A stretch of 41,178 nt of DNA from a virus: IMG/VR virus record IMGVR_UViG_3300045431_000828, positions 1 to 41,178 of that record, one strand, 5' to 3'. The position numbers were made by a program, and so were the translations under genes. Every line of letters begins with the position of its first letter. Positions within the stretch are counted from its first letter, which is position 1. The notes beneath the pieces were generated by a model that saw only the letters and a list, made by a program, of their open reading frames with translations, ran no database searches and had not been told where the DNA came from. Shown piece by piece: positions 13,481-22,004 of the stretch.

Positions 13481-14563
13481 GACATCGCGGTGACCTGGGC
13501 GAAGGCGCAGACCTGTCCGGATCGAAGTTCAAAACAGGTGCTGGTCGACCTCGCCGGCTATGCCGACGCCTCGGGAGAGGCGTGGGCGATGGTGTCGGTC
13601 CTGGCGTTCGAGAGTCAGGCGACCGACCGGACCGTGCAGCGCGCGCTGCGGGCGCTGGAGGATGCGGGGCTGATCAAGCGGACCGGACGGAACAAGACGT
13701 TCAAGGGCAAGGTCATGCCCATCTACAAGCTGCCGCTGGACACCGGCCCGGCGAACACCCGCGACGCCATGCGCCTGCTCGGCGCTTGGGGTGACACGGG
13801 TGACACCCCAAGGAAGCGCGAGAGGGCGTCAGGCGCGGTCAGGGACGACCGTTCCGGCGGTGCGCCGTCGCGCGCGTCCGGGGTCATCGGCGGCGGTTCT
13901 GAGGGGACCGGAGAGGCCGTCGCCAAGGCCGCGCGGGGTGACATGGGTGACGCCCCGCCGGAGGGTCTTGGGGTGACACGGGTGACACCCCAAGGAACCA
14001 CGGATGTCACCCCATGGGGTGACACGGATGTCACCCAAATAGGGAAGTTAGATTCTCAAGGGTTGAAACCCTCGGCGCGTGCGTGCGCGCGAGCGGCCCG
14101 GCTTTGGTCGGGGAAGGCCCCGGAGCGGGTGAGCCCGGTTCGGGTTGAGGCGGCGTGGGCGGCGGCGCTTGACCGAACGACCGACCTGACGCCGGAGCGA
14201 TTGGAGGCCGCCGTGGCGCAGGCGGTGAAGCGCGACCCGGACTTCGGGCGGGGCAAGGCCATGAACCTCGACCGCTGGCTGGACGAGGGTCGGTTCCTGC
14301 CTTGGCTGGCCGACGAGGCGGACGAACCGGGTTTGCCCGCGCGCTCGGCATGGGCGGGACCGGAGAACCTACGGACGGCCGTGGCCTCGGCGATGGGCGA
14401 GAGCGGGGCGGTCGCCTACCTCGATCCGGCGCGCTGGGACGGCGAGCGCAGCGTGATCGTGGCCCGGACCAGCCTCGCGCGGGACCGGCTTAGGGCTGGG
14501 GTGAAGAGCGCCTTCGGGCGGTTGGGCGTGACGGTCGAGTGCGAGGTGCGTGGTGGGGCGTAA
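13475..14563 (+). CDS. Replication initiator-like protein with internal origin
   Basis: A 362-residue protein. Residues 15-85 form a winged helix of the kind at the start of lambda O-type initiators and DnaD-like proteins (CPDRSSKQVLVDLAGYADAS, ATDRTVQRALRALEDAGLIK). Residues 103-190 are low-complexity and encoded by an iteron cluster. The C-terminal part (about 215-275) has a helical domain ending in NLDRWLDEGRFLPW, common in phage replication proteins. Binding of the protein to the repeats within its own gene, as in lambda, is the natural reading but is inference. The start is ATG at 13475. A full dispersed palindrome is at 14320-14338. Confidence 0.75.
   Translation: MSDIAVTWAKAQTCPDRSSKQVLVDLAGYADASGEAWAMVSVLAFESQATDRTVQRALRALEDAGLIKRTGRNKTFKGKVMPIYKLPLDTGPANTRDAMRLLGAWGDTGDTPRKRERASGAVRDDRSGGAPSRASGVIGGGSEGTGEAVAKAARGDMGDAPPEGLGVTRVTPQGTTDVTPWGDTDVTQIGKLDSQGLKPSARACARAARLWSGKAPERVSPVRVEAAWAAALDRTTDLTPERLEAAVAQAVKRDPDFGRGKAMNLDRWLDEGRFLPWLADEADEPGLPARSAWAGPENLRTAVASAMGESGAVAYLDPARWDGERSVIVARTSLARDRLRAGVKSAFGRLGVTVECEVRGGA
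13785..13815 (+). repeat. Iteron block A (exact repeat of 13967-13997)
   Basis: Two tandem units GGGTGACAC (13789-13797, 13798-13806) inside 9-bp inverted arms. Identical to block C, 182 bases downstream. Confidence 0.85.
13935..13956 (+). repeat. Iteron block B (diverged)
   Basis: Units GGGTGACAT and GGGTGACGC in tandem, closed by CCCC; same geometry as blocks A and C. Confidence 0.75.
13967..13997 (+). repeat. Iteron block C (exact repeat of 13785-13815)
   Basis: Same 31 bases as block A, with both tandem units and the inverted arms intact. Confidence 0.85.
14005..14024. repeat. Perfect 20-bp palindrome in the origin region
   Basis: TGTCACCCC-AT-GGGGTGACA: two iteron units head to head, followed by another inverted unit to 14036. 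Confidence 0.8.
14320..14338. repeat. Dispersed 19-bp palindrome, copy 5
   Basis: GGACGAACCGGGTTTGCCC, minus orientation, inside the replication gene about 280 bases after the iteron cluster; encoded as DEPGLPA. Confidence 0.85.
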
Positions 14564-15350
14564 GGCTTTCCGGGGAGGGCGCGCCCAGGCGGCGGCGCCC
14601 ATGTCTGAACCGGTCGTCAGCGGACGGAAGTTGAGCCGCGCCCAACGCGAGCGGCTGGGCGAGGCCGAGCGGCTGGCGGCGGGCTCGCCGGCCGAACGGC
14701 GTCAGGCCTCGGACATGGTGCGCGAGATTGAACGGGAACTGGCCGCCGCGCGCGAGGCCGAGGAAACCGAGGCCGCCATCGCCGCCGCCCTGGCCCGCGC
14801 CCGTCGGCATGGTGAGGCGTTCGAGGTCGAGGAAGTCGATGTTGGCGAGTGGCGCAGGGACGACGACGGCGCCCTCGTTCGGCGCAAGGGCGAACTGGTG
14901 CTGGACGTGCAGACCGTGCGCCGGGCCAGCCGGGTCGATGGCCTGGTCAACCTCTATCGGGCGGGCGTGATCGACGACGACGACAAGCGGGACGCCGCCG
15001 CCTTCCGCGTTCTGTGGGGGCGGGCCGTGCCGCCGATGGCCGTCAGCGACACGGCTCCGCGGTCGGGCGGCGGAAGCGACCCGGACGGGATGCTGCGCAA
15101 GGTCGTGGTCTCGGGTAGCGCGGGCGCGGTCGTGACCGAGATCGGGCGCAGGATCTCGGAACGGACCGGCGATGGTCGGGCTTTCGAGGTGCTGTGCGCC
15201 GTCGCCGGCAGGGGCGCGACCATCCGTTCGCTGGGTGATGGTGGCGACGTGAAGGCGTCCAATCGAGAGCGCCTGCTGCTGGCTCTGGAAGCGGTAAGCG
15301 AAGTTCTTGCGGAACCGAAGTGGAAAGGGCTTGCCAACAAGGCCCGGTAA
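14550..15350 (+). CDS. Hypothetical protein at the early/late boundary
   Basis: A 266-residue protein I do not recognise. Residues 28-90 are a long charged Ala/Glu/Arg helix, probably coiled coil. Residues 105-150 look globular (LVLDVQTVRRASRVDGLVNL, AAAFRVLWGRAVPP). The C-terminus includes TIRSLGDGGDVKASNRERLL. It starts at GTG 14550, overlapping the replication gene, or at ATG 14601. Its place between replication and packaging genes would suit a late-gene regulator or replication partner; there is no motif proof. Confidence 0.6.
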   Translation: MVGRKAFRGGRAQAAAPMSEPVVSGRKLSRAQRERLGEAERLAAGSPAERRQASDMVREIERELAAAREAEETEAAIAAALARARRHGEAFEVEEVDVGEWRRDDDGALVRRKGELVLDVQTVRRASRVDGLVNLYRAGVIDDDDKRDAAAFRVLWGRAVPPMAVSDTAPRSGGGSDPDGMLRKVVVSGSAGAVVTEIGRRISERTGDGRAFEVLCAVAGRGATIRSLGDGGDVKASNRERLLLALEAVSEVLAEPKWKGLANKAR

Positions 15351-15386
15351 GTCCTATGGACTCGCATCGCTGAGAAATGCGCCTTG

Positions 15387-15416
15387 AGCCCGCCCTGACC
15401 CGGTCAGCGGCGGGCT
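15387..15416 (+). terminator. Strong hairpin after the early operon
   Basis: AGCCCGCC at 15387-15394 pairs with GGCGGGCT at 15409-15416, and CTGACC/GGTCAG extend the stem inside. Only CTTACC follows rather than a U-run, so it could be a weak terminator, an RNA-processing hairpin, or part of a packaging signal between the early and late blocks. Confidence 0.4.
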
Positions 15417-15437
15417 TACCGCATCTAAGGGGGTGTG

Positions 15438-15833
15438 ATGGCCGGACGGCTCCGCTCTCCAGCCCAGCGCCTCGCCTATTCGACCGGCAAGACCCAGTTC
15501 GCCCGTCCGGCTGTCGCCTCGGGTCCGCTGCCTTCACAGTCGTCGGCGCCGTGGCGTGGCTGGTATAAGACCGCACGCTGGAAGCATCTGCGCGCCAAGG
15601 TTCTGCTGCGCGACGGCTACACATGCCAATGGCCAGGGTGTGGTCGCGTCCTCGGCGGGAAGAGCCCGGACGACGACAGTCCGGTCGTTGACCACATCCG
15701 CGCGCACCGTGGCGATGAGCGCCTGTTCTGGTGCGAGACCAACCTTCAGACACTCTGCAAGTCGCCCTGTCACGACCGGCACAAGCAAGCCCTCGAACAG
15801 GAGAGCCGCAACCAGGTCGGAGTGTGGGACTGA
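15438..15833 (+). CDS. HNH endonuclease
   Basis: A 131-residue HNH nuclease. The zinc-ribbon Cys pair is CQWPGC, followed by VVDHIRAHRGD (the first His of the HNH) and a CKSPCHDRHKQ end (second Cys pair and last His). HK97-type phages carry such a nuclease beside the terminase, where it is needed for specific cohesive-end cleavage. A good ribosome-binding site (AAGGGGG) precedes the ATG at 15438; the GTG just before it is the alternative. The gap to the small terminase gene (15834-15916) may hold the cos site. Confidence 0.88.
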   Translation: MAGRLRSPAQRLAYSTGKTQFARPAVASGPLPSQSSAPWRGWYKTARWKHLRAKVLLRDGYTCQWPGCGRVLGGKSPDDDSPVVDHIRAHRGDERLFWCETNLQTLCKSPCHDRHKQALEQESRNQVGVWD

Positions 15834-15916
15834 CCTGACCGAGGCGGGGGGTATCGAAAGGTTCGGGCGCCTCTCGGCCAAGGACCGGCGGGGGTGCCAC
15901 GCAAGGATTTTTTTCC
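15834..15916 (+). other. Candidate cos/packaging region
   Basis: An 83-base gap between the HNH and small terminase genes containing G-runs (GGCGGGGGG, GGCGGGGGT) and a T7 run just before the small terminase ATG, unusual in this GC-rich genome. In HK97-type phages cos lies near this spot. No cut site can be identified from sequence alone. Confidence 0.3.
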
Positions 15917-16393
15917 ATGACGGACGAAAACGGGGGCCTGACCGATCTGTGGGGCAACCCGTGGACGCCGGAGCCCGACCCGCGAGGCCGTAAGAGGCAC
16001 AAGCGGACGCCGCAAATCGCTGAAAACATTTCAGTTTTGCGAGCGGCGGCCCTGACGGTCGAGCAGATCGCGGCGCGGGTCGGCCTGAGCGAGCCGACCC
16101 TGAGGAAGTATTATTTTCGAGAGCTCGACGACGGCGCGGTTCTCGCTGAGGCCGTCCTGACCGAGGCCATGTGGAAGAAAGCGCGGGAGGGCAACGTGTC
16201 CGCCGCCCGGTTCATCCGCGAGACCTTCAAACAGGGCGACGCCGTCGATGCTGACCGACGGGTCAAGAGCCGCGCGCGTGAGCCGCGCGAAGAGCCCGTC
16301 GGCAAAAAGGAAGAGCGGCTTCGCGCCGCCAAACAGGTGACGGGCCGGTTCGCCACGCCCTCGGGGCCACGACTGGCGGTCGATAACGGCTGA
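15917..16393 (+). CDS. terS: Terminase small subunit
   Basis: A 158-residue protein with a helix-turn-helix at about 40-70 ([20 protein letters not shown] then TLRKYYF), a helical middle ([20 protein letters not shown]) and a basic C-terminal tail ([14 protein letters not shown]). This fits small terminase subunits, which recognise the packaging site and load the large subunit. The stop overlaps the large-subunit ATG (TGATG), as is usual for the pair. Confidence 0.8.
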   Translation: MTDENGGLTDLWGNPWTPEPDPRGRKRHKRTPQIAENISVLRAAALTVEQIAARVGLSEPTLRKYYFRELDDGAVLAEAVLTEAMWKKAREGNVSAARFIRETFKQGDAVDADRRVKSRAREPREEPVGKKEERLRAAKQVTGRFATPSGPRLAVDNG

Positions 16394-18102
16394 TGGAGTG
16401 GTCCACGGCCTGCCCCGACTGGCGCGAGCGTATCGTCGCCAGGCGGTCGCTGCTGCCTTCGCCGCTCTTCGCCGACGAGGCCGAAGAGGCGCTGGCGGTC
16501 TTCAAATCCCTGAAGATCGTCGATGCGCCCAAGATCTTCGACCCCGTCGAGGGAGAGTTCCGACACCCGACCTTCGGCGAGGCATGCGAGGAGTGGGTCT
16601 TCGACTTCGTCCGCGCGATCTTCGGCGCGTACGACGCGGCGACCGGACGGCGGCTGATCCAAGAGTTCTTCCTGCTGATCAGCAAGAAGAACTCGAAGTC
16701 GACGCTGGCGGCCGGCGTGATGGTCACGGCCCTGATACGCAACTGGCGGCACTCGGCCGAACTGCTGATCCTGGCCCCCACGCTGGAGGTCGCGAATAAC
16801 GCCTTCGAGCCCGCGCGCGGGATGGTGAAGGCGGACCCGGACCTCGACGCGCTGCTGCACGTCCAGGAGCACACCCGGACGATCACGCACCGCCTGACCG
16901 AGGCTAAGCTGAAGGTCGTCGCGGCGGACTCCGATACGGTGTCGGGAACGAAGGCGGCCTACGTCTTCGTTGACGAACTCTGGCTGTTCGGGAAGCGGCC
17001 GAAGGCCGAGGGCATGTTGCGCGAGGCCATCGGCGGGCTGGTCGCCCGGCCTGAAGGCTTCGTCATCTGGGCTAGCACCCAATCGGACGAGGAGCCCGCC
17101 GGGGTCTTCAAGTCAAAGCTCGACTATTTCCGTCAGGTCCGGGACGGGACGATCAACGACCCGCGCAGCCTCGCGCTGATCTACGAGTTCCCCGAGGACA
17201 TGGTCGAGGCCAAGGCCTACCTGGACCCGGCGAACTTCTACGTCACGAACCCGAACCTCGACCGGTCGGTGGACCTGGCGTGGCTTACGGCGGAACTGAA
17301 CAAGGTCATCAACGCGACCGGCGGCGAGCGGCAGGTGTTTCTCGCCAAACACCTGAACGTCGAGATAGGGCTGCGCACGGCGAACGATGGCTGGCGCGGG
17401 GCAACCTACTGGCTCGCGGCGGGCGAACCGGGTTTGTCCCTAGAGACGCTTCTGGCCCGCTGCGAGGTCGTGACCATCGGTATCGACGGCGGCGGTCTGG
17501 ACGACCTCTTCGGTCTGGCTGTCCTCGGACGCGAGCGTGTCACCCGGCGCTGGCTCCTGTGGAACCGAGCCTGGGCGCATGATGACGTTTTGCAGCGTCG
17601 GCAGGACATCGCTCCGCGGCTGCTGGATTTCGTCGCGCAGGGCGACCTCGTCGTCTGCGACAACCCGATGACGCCCTACATCGAAGCCGCCGACCTGGTC
17701 GCGCTGGTCCGAGATACCGGCCTTTTGCCGGAGGAAGACGCTGTCGGTCTCGACCCCGCCGGGGTGACGACGATGGTGGACGAGCTCGAGGCCCGAAAAA
17801 TCGGCATCGGGATGCAAGTCGCCATCCGTCAGGGTTACGCGCTTTCGCCGGCCACATGGGGCGGCGAGATGAAGCTGAAGAACGGCACCCTTCGCCACGC
17901 CGCCCAGCCGATGATGGCGTGGTGCGTCGGGAACGCGAAGGTGCTCAAGAGCGGGAACGCCGTGATCGTCTCCAAGGCGGTCTCCGGGTCGGCGAAGATT
18001 GACCCGCTCTGCGCCGCGCTGAACGCGGTGATGCTGATGAGCCGCAACCCGAAAGCGGCGGGCCGCTCGGTTTACGAGACGCGCGGCGTCCGAATGGTCT
18101 GA
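16393..18102 (+). CDS. terL: Terminase large subunit
   Basis: A 569-residue packaging motor and nuclease of the HK97-type (Terminase_1) group. The Walker A-like loop is SKKNSKST (97-104), Walker B with the catalytic acid is VFVDE (191-195), and a coupling motif [12 protein letters not shown] lies near 226-237. The RNase H-like nuclease starts with GIDGGGLDD (363-371), with a later catalytic Asp in VGLDPAGV. The dispersed palindrome at 17421-17439 is in the linker just before the nuclease domain. Length is typical. Confidence 0.95.
   Translation: MEWSTACPDWRERIVARRSLLPSPLFADEAEEALAVFKSLKIVDAPKIFDPVEGEFRHPTFGEACEEWVFDFVRAIFGAYDAATGRRLIQEFFLLISKKNSKSTLAAGVMVTALIRNWRHSAELLILAPTLEVANNAFEPARGMVKADPDLDALLHVQEHTRTITHRLTEAKLKVVAADSDTVSGTKAAYVFVDELWLFGKRPKAEGMLREAIGGLVARPEGFVIWASTQSDEEPAGVFKSKLDYFRQVRDGTINDPRSLALIYEFPEDMVEAKAYLDPANFYVTNPNLDRSVDLAWLTAELNKVINATGGERQVFLAKHLNVEIGLRTANDGWRGATYWLAAGEPGLSLETLLARCEVVTIGIDGGGLDDLFGLAVLGRERVTRRWLLWNRAWAHDDVLQRRQDIAPRLLDFVAQGDLVVCDNPMTPYIEAADLVALVRDTGLLPEEDAVGLDPAGVTTMVDELEARKIGIGMQVAIRQGYALSPATWGGEMKLKNGTLRHAAQPMMAWCVGNAKVLKSGNAVIVSKAVSGSAKIDPLCAALNAVMLMSRNPKAAGRSVYETRGVRMV
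17421..17439. repeat. Dispersed 19-bp palindrome, copy 6
   Basis: GGGCGAACCGGGTTTGTCC, minus orientation, inside the large terminase gene between the ATPase and nuclease domains; encoded as GEPGLS at about residues 344-349, a likely linker that tolerates the sequence. Confidence 0.85.
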
Positions 18103-18112
18103 GGGAGGGCGA

Positions 18113-19471
18113 ATGAACCTGCGCGACTTCGTGCCTTCGATCAGCTGGCCGGGCCTCGCGTCCAGCGCACCGTCGACGCCGTCCGTCAGGGCGGACGCCG
18201 CCGGGCCGGGCGTTCTGTTCTATGACCTGAGCGACCCCCGCGTCATCGACCTGCTGCGGGGAGCCATCGAAACGTCGTCGGGCTTCGGCGTCTCGGTGGA
18301 GATGGCGCTTAGGAACCCGACTGTTTTCCGCTGCGTCGATCTCATCTGCGGCACGGCGGCCATGCTGCCGTTGATCCTGAACCGGGAAAGCGCGACGGGC
18401 GACCTGTCGCAAGCCCGAGACCATCCGCTCTATCGGGTTCTTCGGCGACGGCCGAACGCCTGGCAGACGCCGTTCGAGTTCAAGGGGCTGATGCAGTTCC
18501 GCGCGCTGACCGAGGACAAGGGCGCGGTCGCCCTGGTCGTGCGGTCCCCGCGCGGTCCGGTGACTGACCTGATCCCGCTCGACCCCAAGCGGGTCGATGT
18601 CCGTCAGGGCGATGACTTCGCCATGCGCTACACCTATCAGCGCAAGAGCGGCGGGCGGGTCGATCTGAAGGCCAAGGAAGTGCTGCACCTTCGCGGTCTG
18701 ACCTTCGACGGCGTCAACGGTCTGTCGCGGGTGCGGAAGTCGGCCGACGCCATCGCCATCGCCATCGCTGCTGAAAGGGCGACGGCGGCGCTGTTCCGGA
18801 ACGGCACCTTTGCGTCGGGGACGCTTGAGGTGACGGGCGAACTGAGCGACGCGGCCTATGCCCGCCTGAAGGAAAGCTGGGCGTCTCGGCACACCGGGGC
18901 GGACAACGCCGGCAGCACTCCGATCCTCGAAGGCGGCGCAAGCTACAAGGCGTTCGCGATGAGCGCTCGCGACGCCCAGTCCGCCGAGTCCCGGCGGTTC
19001 CAGGTTGAGGAGATCCTGCGGACCTTCGGCGTGCCCCGTCCGCTGGCGATGATGGATGACACCGGCTGGGGCACCGGCATCGAACAGCTGTCCATCGGGT
19101 TTGTCCGGTATGCGATGAACCCTTGGTTCCGTGCCTGGTCGGAGGCGATTGGCCGTGACCTGCTCGACGAGCGCGAGGTCGACCTGGAGGCGATCTTCAA
19201 TGCCGAAGCGCTCCTGAACGGTACGATCAAGGACCAGTTCGAGGCCTACGCGAAGGCCGCGGGCGCGGGCGGGCACAGGCCTTGGATGACGGGGAACGAC
19301 ATCCGCCGCCGTCTCGGTATGTCGCCGCATCCCGACGGCGACAGCCTTGAACCGGCCGGCGGGGCCAAGCCCGACGGCAAGGGCGATGACCCGACCGAAG
19401 AACTCGACGCCGCCGCTGACGCGGCGCTGCGCAAGCGGCAACCCAGCAGGGAAACTGACGATGAAGACTGA
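18113..19471 (+). CDS. Portal protein, HK97 family
   Basis: A 452-residue portal, the dodecameric ring through which DNA enters the head. Recognisable blocks are the stretch around NPTVFRCVDLICGTAAMLPL, then LYRVLRRRPNAWQTPFEFKG, then NGLSRVRKSADAIAIA. A later block is the conserved FGVPRPLAMMDDTGWGTGIE (about 304-323), close to the family motif around FGVP. AGGGCG precedes the ATG at 18113. It overlaps the protease start by 11 bases. Confidence 0.93.
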   Translation: MNLRDFVPSISWPGLASSAPSTPSVRADAAGPGVLFYDLSDPRVIDLLRGAIETSSGFGVSVEMALRNPTVFRCVDLICGTAAMLPLILNRESATGDLSQARDHPLYRVLRRRPNAWQTPFEFKGLMQFRALTEDKGAVALVVRSPRGPVTDLIPLDPKRVDVRQGDDFAMRYTYQRKSGGRVDLKAKEVLHLRGLTFDGVNGLSRVRKSADAIAIAIAAERATAALFRNGTFASGTLEVTGELSDAAYARLKESWASRHTGADNAGSTPILEGGASYKAFAMSARDAQSAESRRFQVEEILRTFGVPRPLAMMDDTGWGTGIEQLSIGFVRYAMNPWFRAWSEAIGRDLLDEREVDLEAIFNAEALLNGTIKDQFEAYAKAAGAGGHRPWMTGNDIRRRLGMSPHPDGDSLEPAGGAKPDGKGDDPTEELDAAADAALRKRQPSRETDDED

Positions 19472-20342
19472 TCGCCCTCGCGCCGTCTGCGGCGCCGTGC
19501 GGGCCGAGCGCCCGTCCAAGATCGCGCTCCCGGTTCGCACCGACGTGTCGGCCTACTCCAAGCCGGAGACCTTCGCGAAGTGGAACGCGGGGATTCGCGC
19601 GGCCACGTCGCCGGGCGACAACGTCATCACCATCTATGACATCATCGGCGAGGACTGGTGGACGGGCGAGGGCGTCACGGTCAACCGCATTGACGCGGCC
19701 CTGCGCAAGATCGGTCAGAACACCGCCGTCGAGGTCCATATCAACTCGCCGGGCGGCGATGTCTTCGAGGGCATCGCCATCTTCAACCGGTTGCGCGAGC
19801 ATGGCGCGAAGGTCACGGTCAAGGTCATGGGCCTGGCGGCGTCCGCCGCTTCCATCATCGCCATGGCTGGCGACGAGGTGCTGATCGGTTCGAGCTCGTT
19901 CCTGATGATCCACGATTGCTGGGTCGTCGCCATCGGCAACCGGCACGACATGGCCGAGACGGCGGCCTTCCTCGAACCGTTCGACGCGGCCTTGGCCGAT
20001 GTGTACGCCAAGCGTTCCGGCCAGTCGGTTGCCGACTGCGCCGCCTGGATGGACGCCGAGAAGTGGATCAACGGTTCCGAAGCCATCCGGCTCGGCTTCG
20101 CCGACGGCCTGCTGCCGTCGGACGAGATGGCCGAAGACGAGAGGGTCACGGAACAGGCCCGCGCCACGAACGCGCTGCGGACCGCCGAACACGGCCTGAT
20201 GGCCGCCGGCAGCAGCCGCGCGCAGGCGCGCGACCTGCTCGCACAGATCAAGGGCAAGCGAGACGCTGCCCCTGAACCCGCCAAGCCTGGCGCTGGCGAC
20301 TTCGACTGGTCCGCCGCTTCGGCGGGCCTCTTCAAATCCTGA
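19461..20342 (+). CDS. ClpP-like head maturation protease
   Basis: A 293-residue serine protease of the ClpP/S14 type used for HK97-like head maturation. Catalytic Ser128 lies in GLAASAASIIAMAG, His151 in FLMIHD, and the INSPGGDVFEG loop is at 95-105. It should trim the capsid N-terminus, and the coiled-coil delta region of the next gene is the expected substrate. The start at 19461 lies within the portal gene end. The C-terminal 70 residues are charged and may act as scaffold. Confidence 0.93.
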   Translation: MKTDRPRAVCGAVRAERPSKIALPVRTDVSAYSKPETFAKWNAGIRAATSPGDNVITIYDIIGEDWWTGEGVTVNRIDAALRKIGQNTAVEVHINSPGGDVFEGIAIFNRLREHGAKVTVKVMGLAASAASIIAMAGDEVLIGSSSFLMIHDCWVVAIGNRHDMAETAAFLEPFDAALADVYAKRSGQSVADCAAWMDAEKWINGSEAIRLGFADGLLPSDEMAEDERVTEQARATNALRTAEHGLMAAGSSRAQARDLLAQIKGKRDAAPEPAKPGAGDFDWSAASAGLFKS

Positions 20343-20365
20343 CGCGCCTTAGGAGGGCGACCCCC

Positions 20366-21655
20366 ATGCGACACCACAATCTCCGCCATGCCCTGGCGGG
20401 TTCTTCCGCCATGCTCGCCGCCGCCGCCGCGCAGCCCGCTCCGTCCGCCCTTCTGGGCGGTCGCGTGCAGGCCAAGGGCGACCCGGCCGAAATCCTGGCC
20501 CAACTCCAGAAGGACTTCTCGGACTTCAGGGCGGCCAACGACGAGAAGCTGAACGGCAAGGCCGACGTGCTGGTGGACGAGAAGGTCCAGCGCATCGACG
20601 CCTCGGTCGGCGAACTGCAGTCGGCCCTGGACAAGATGAACGCCGAGATGCAGGCGCTGCGCCTGAACGGCGACGGCGGCACGGTCATCGGCGACATCGA
20701 GCCGGACCCGGAGTACGTGAAGGACTTCAAGGCCCACATGCGCAAGGGCGACGTGTCGGCTTCGATGACCAAGGGCGCTGACGCCGACGGCGGCTATCTG
20801 GCCCCGGTCGAGTGGGACCGGACCATCCAGGGCAAGCTCAAGCGGGTGTCGCCCATTCGAGCGAACGCCCGTGTGATCCAGATCACCACTGCCGGTTTCA
20901 AGCGGCTCTACACCGACCGCGCCGTCGGCTCGGGCTGGGTCGGCGAGGTCGCTGCGCGGCCGGAGACCAGCACGCCGCAGATCGCGTCGCTCGACTTCCC
21001 GCTGGGCGAAATCTACGCGAACCCGGCCATCTCCCAGCAGCTGCTGGACGACGCGGCCATCGACTTGGAAGCCTGGCTGTCGGACGAAGTCGACACCGAG
21101 TTCGCCCGCCAGGAAGGCATCGCCTACCTGTCCGGCAACGGGGTCAACAAGCCGCACGGCATCCTGACCTACGTCACGGGCGCCGCCAACGCCGCGCGCC
21201 ATCCGTGGGGAGCGATCGAGGTGGTGAACTCGGGCGGCGCGGCGGCCCTGACGGGCGACGGCTTCCTCGACCTGTTCGGCGCCCTGCCGTCGGAGTTCCG
21301 GGCGAACGCCAAGCTCTACACGAGCCGCGGAGCCCAGACGGCGATGCGCAAGATGAAGGACGGTCAGGGCAACTACCTGTGGCAGCCGTCCTACGCGCAG
21401 GGCCAGCCCGCTACCCTGGCCGGCGAGGCCATCGTCGAAATCCCGGACATGCCGGCGGTCGCGGCCAACGCCATCGCCGCGCTCTACGGCGACATGGAAG
21501 AGACCTATCTGGTCATCGACCGCGTCGGCATCCGGGTTCTGCGCGATCCCTTCACCAACAAGCCGTTCGTCCACTTCTACACCACGAAGCGCGTGGGCGG
21601 CGGGGTCAACAACCCCGAAGCCATGAAGGCGCTGAAGGTCGCGGCGAACGCCTGA
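20366..21655 (+). CDS. Major capsid protein, HK97 fold
   Basis: A 429-residue HK97-type capsid protein. Residues 40-100 are a coiled-coil delta-type segment (ILAQLQKDFSDFRAANDEKL), likely removed by the protease. The mature part starts near the ASMTKGADADGGYLAPVEWD block. Other family features are VGEVAARPETSTPQIASLDF (the E-loop/spine region) and SGNGVNKPHGIL. A strong ribosome-binding site, AGGAGGG, precedes the ATG at 20366, fitting high expression. A hairpin follows the gene. Confidence 0.95.
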   Translation: MRHHNLRHALAGSSAMLAAAAAQPAPSALLGGRVQAKGDPAEILAQLQKDFSDFRAANDEKLNGKADVLVDEKVQRIDASVGELQSALDKMNAEMQALRLNGDGGTVIGDIEPDPEYVKDFKAHMRKGDVSASMTKGADADGGYLAPVEWDRTIQGKLKRVSPIRANARVIQITTAGFKRLYTDRAVGSGWVGEVAARPETSTPQIASLDFPLGEIYANPAISQQLLDDAAIDLEAWLSDEVDTEFARQEGIAYLSGNGVNKPHGILTYVTGAANAARHPWGAIEVVNSGGAAALTGDGFLDLFGALPSEFRANAKLYTSRGAQTAMRKMKDGQGNYLWQPSYAQGQPATLAGEAIVEIPDMPAVAANAIAALYGDMEETYLVIDRVGIRVLRDPFTNKPFVHFYTTKRVGGGVNNPEAMKALKVAANA

Positions 21656-21661
21656 TCTGGA

Positions 21662-21689
21662 CCGGGCCGGCTCGCGAGGGTCGGCCCGG
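21662..21689 (+). terminator. Hairpin after the capsid gene
   Basis: A 10-bp stem with one G-U pair (CCGGGCCGGC with GTCGGCCCGG) around an 8-base loop, followed by CTTCCC. It may lower read-through or stabilise the capsid mRNA 3' end; there is no U-run. Confidence 0.5.
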
Positions 21690-21755
21690 CTTCCCTGAAC
21701 GGATGGGTCTTGGACTGTCCGCTCTGGCAAGCCGGGGAAACAGAGGAGAGAACCC

Positions 21756-22001
21756 ATGATCAAGAAAGCCGCTGCCACGAAGGCGGCCCCGAAGAAACCC
21801 GCCGGGCCGAAGCCTGCCACGGAGTTCGATCCGTCGGGCGCGCCGCATCAGGTCGCGCAGGTCGATCCTGACCGCCCCGCGCTGGACAACGATCCGCGCG
21901 CGAACACCAGCGCTGATCAGAACCGCATCGACCTGAACGACCCGACCCTGTCGGGCGCGGAAGCGGTCGAACGCAACCTGGCCGAACAGAGCGAGGCCTG
22001 A
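21756..22001 (+). CDS. Small Lys/Ala/Pro-rich head-region protein
   Basis: An 81-residue protein with a Lys-Ala-Pro N-terminus (MIKKAAATKAAPKKPAGPKP) and an acidic Asp/Asn-rich C-terminus; probably disordered. GAGGAG precedes the ATG. Such small proteins often lie between capsid and connector genes; role unknown, possibly a capsid decoration or scaffold. Confidence 0.7.
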   Translation: MIKKAAATKAAPKKPAGPKPATEFDPSGAPHQVAQVDPDRPALDNDPRANTSADQNRIDLNDPTLSGAEAVERNLAEQSEA

Positions 22002-22004
22002 TCC

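Larger units (their letters stand above)
13785..14066 (+). other. Probable phage replication origin (iteron cluster)
   Basis: Several repeats of GGGTGACAC and its complement lie within the initiator gene. A 31-base sequence at 13785-13815 recurs exactly at 13967-13997; each copy holds two tandem GGGTGACAC units and 9-bp inverted arms (CTTGGGGTG / CACCCCAAG). A diverged copy is at 13935-13956. A 20-bp perfect palindrome is at 14005-14024, and a last reverse unit ends at 14036. A short AT-richer stretch (14037-14066) follows, a candidate unwinding element. Layout and gene context match lambda-type origins. Confidence 0.7.

Noticed and set aside
19096-19106. CGGGTTTGTCC half-site in the portal gene
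   Set aside because: Only the right half matches; single half-sites are expected by chance in this GC-rich sequence.
19715-21820. A 701-codon minus-strand frame under protease and capsid genes
   Set aside because: Antisense shadow; both plus-strand genes have convincing motifs and ribosome-binding sites.
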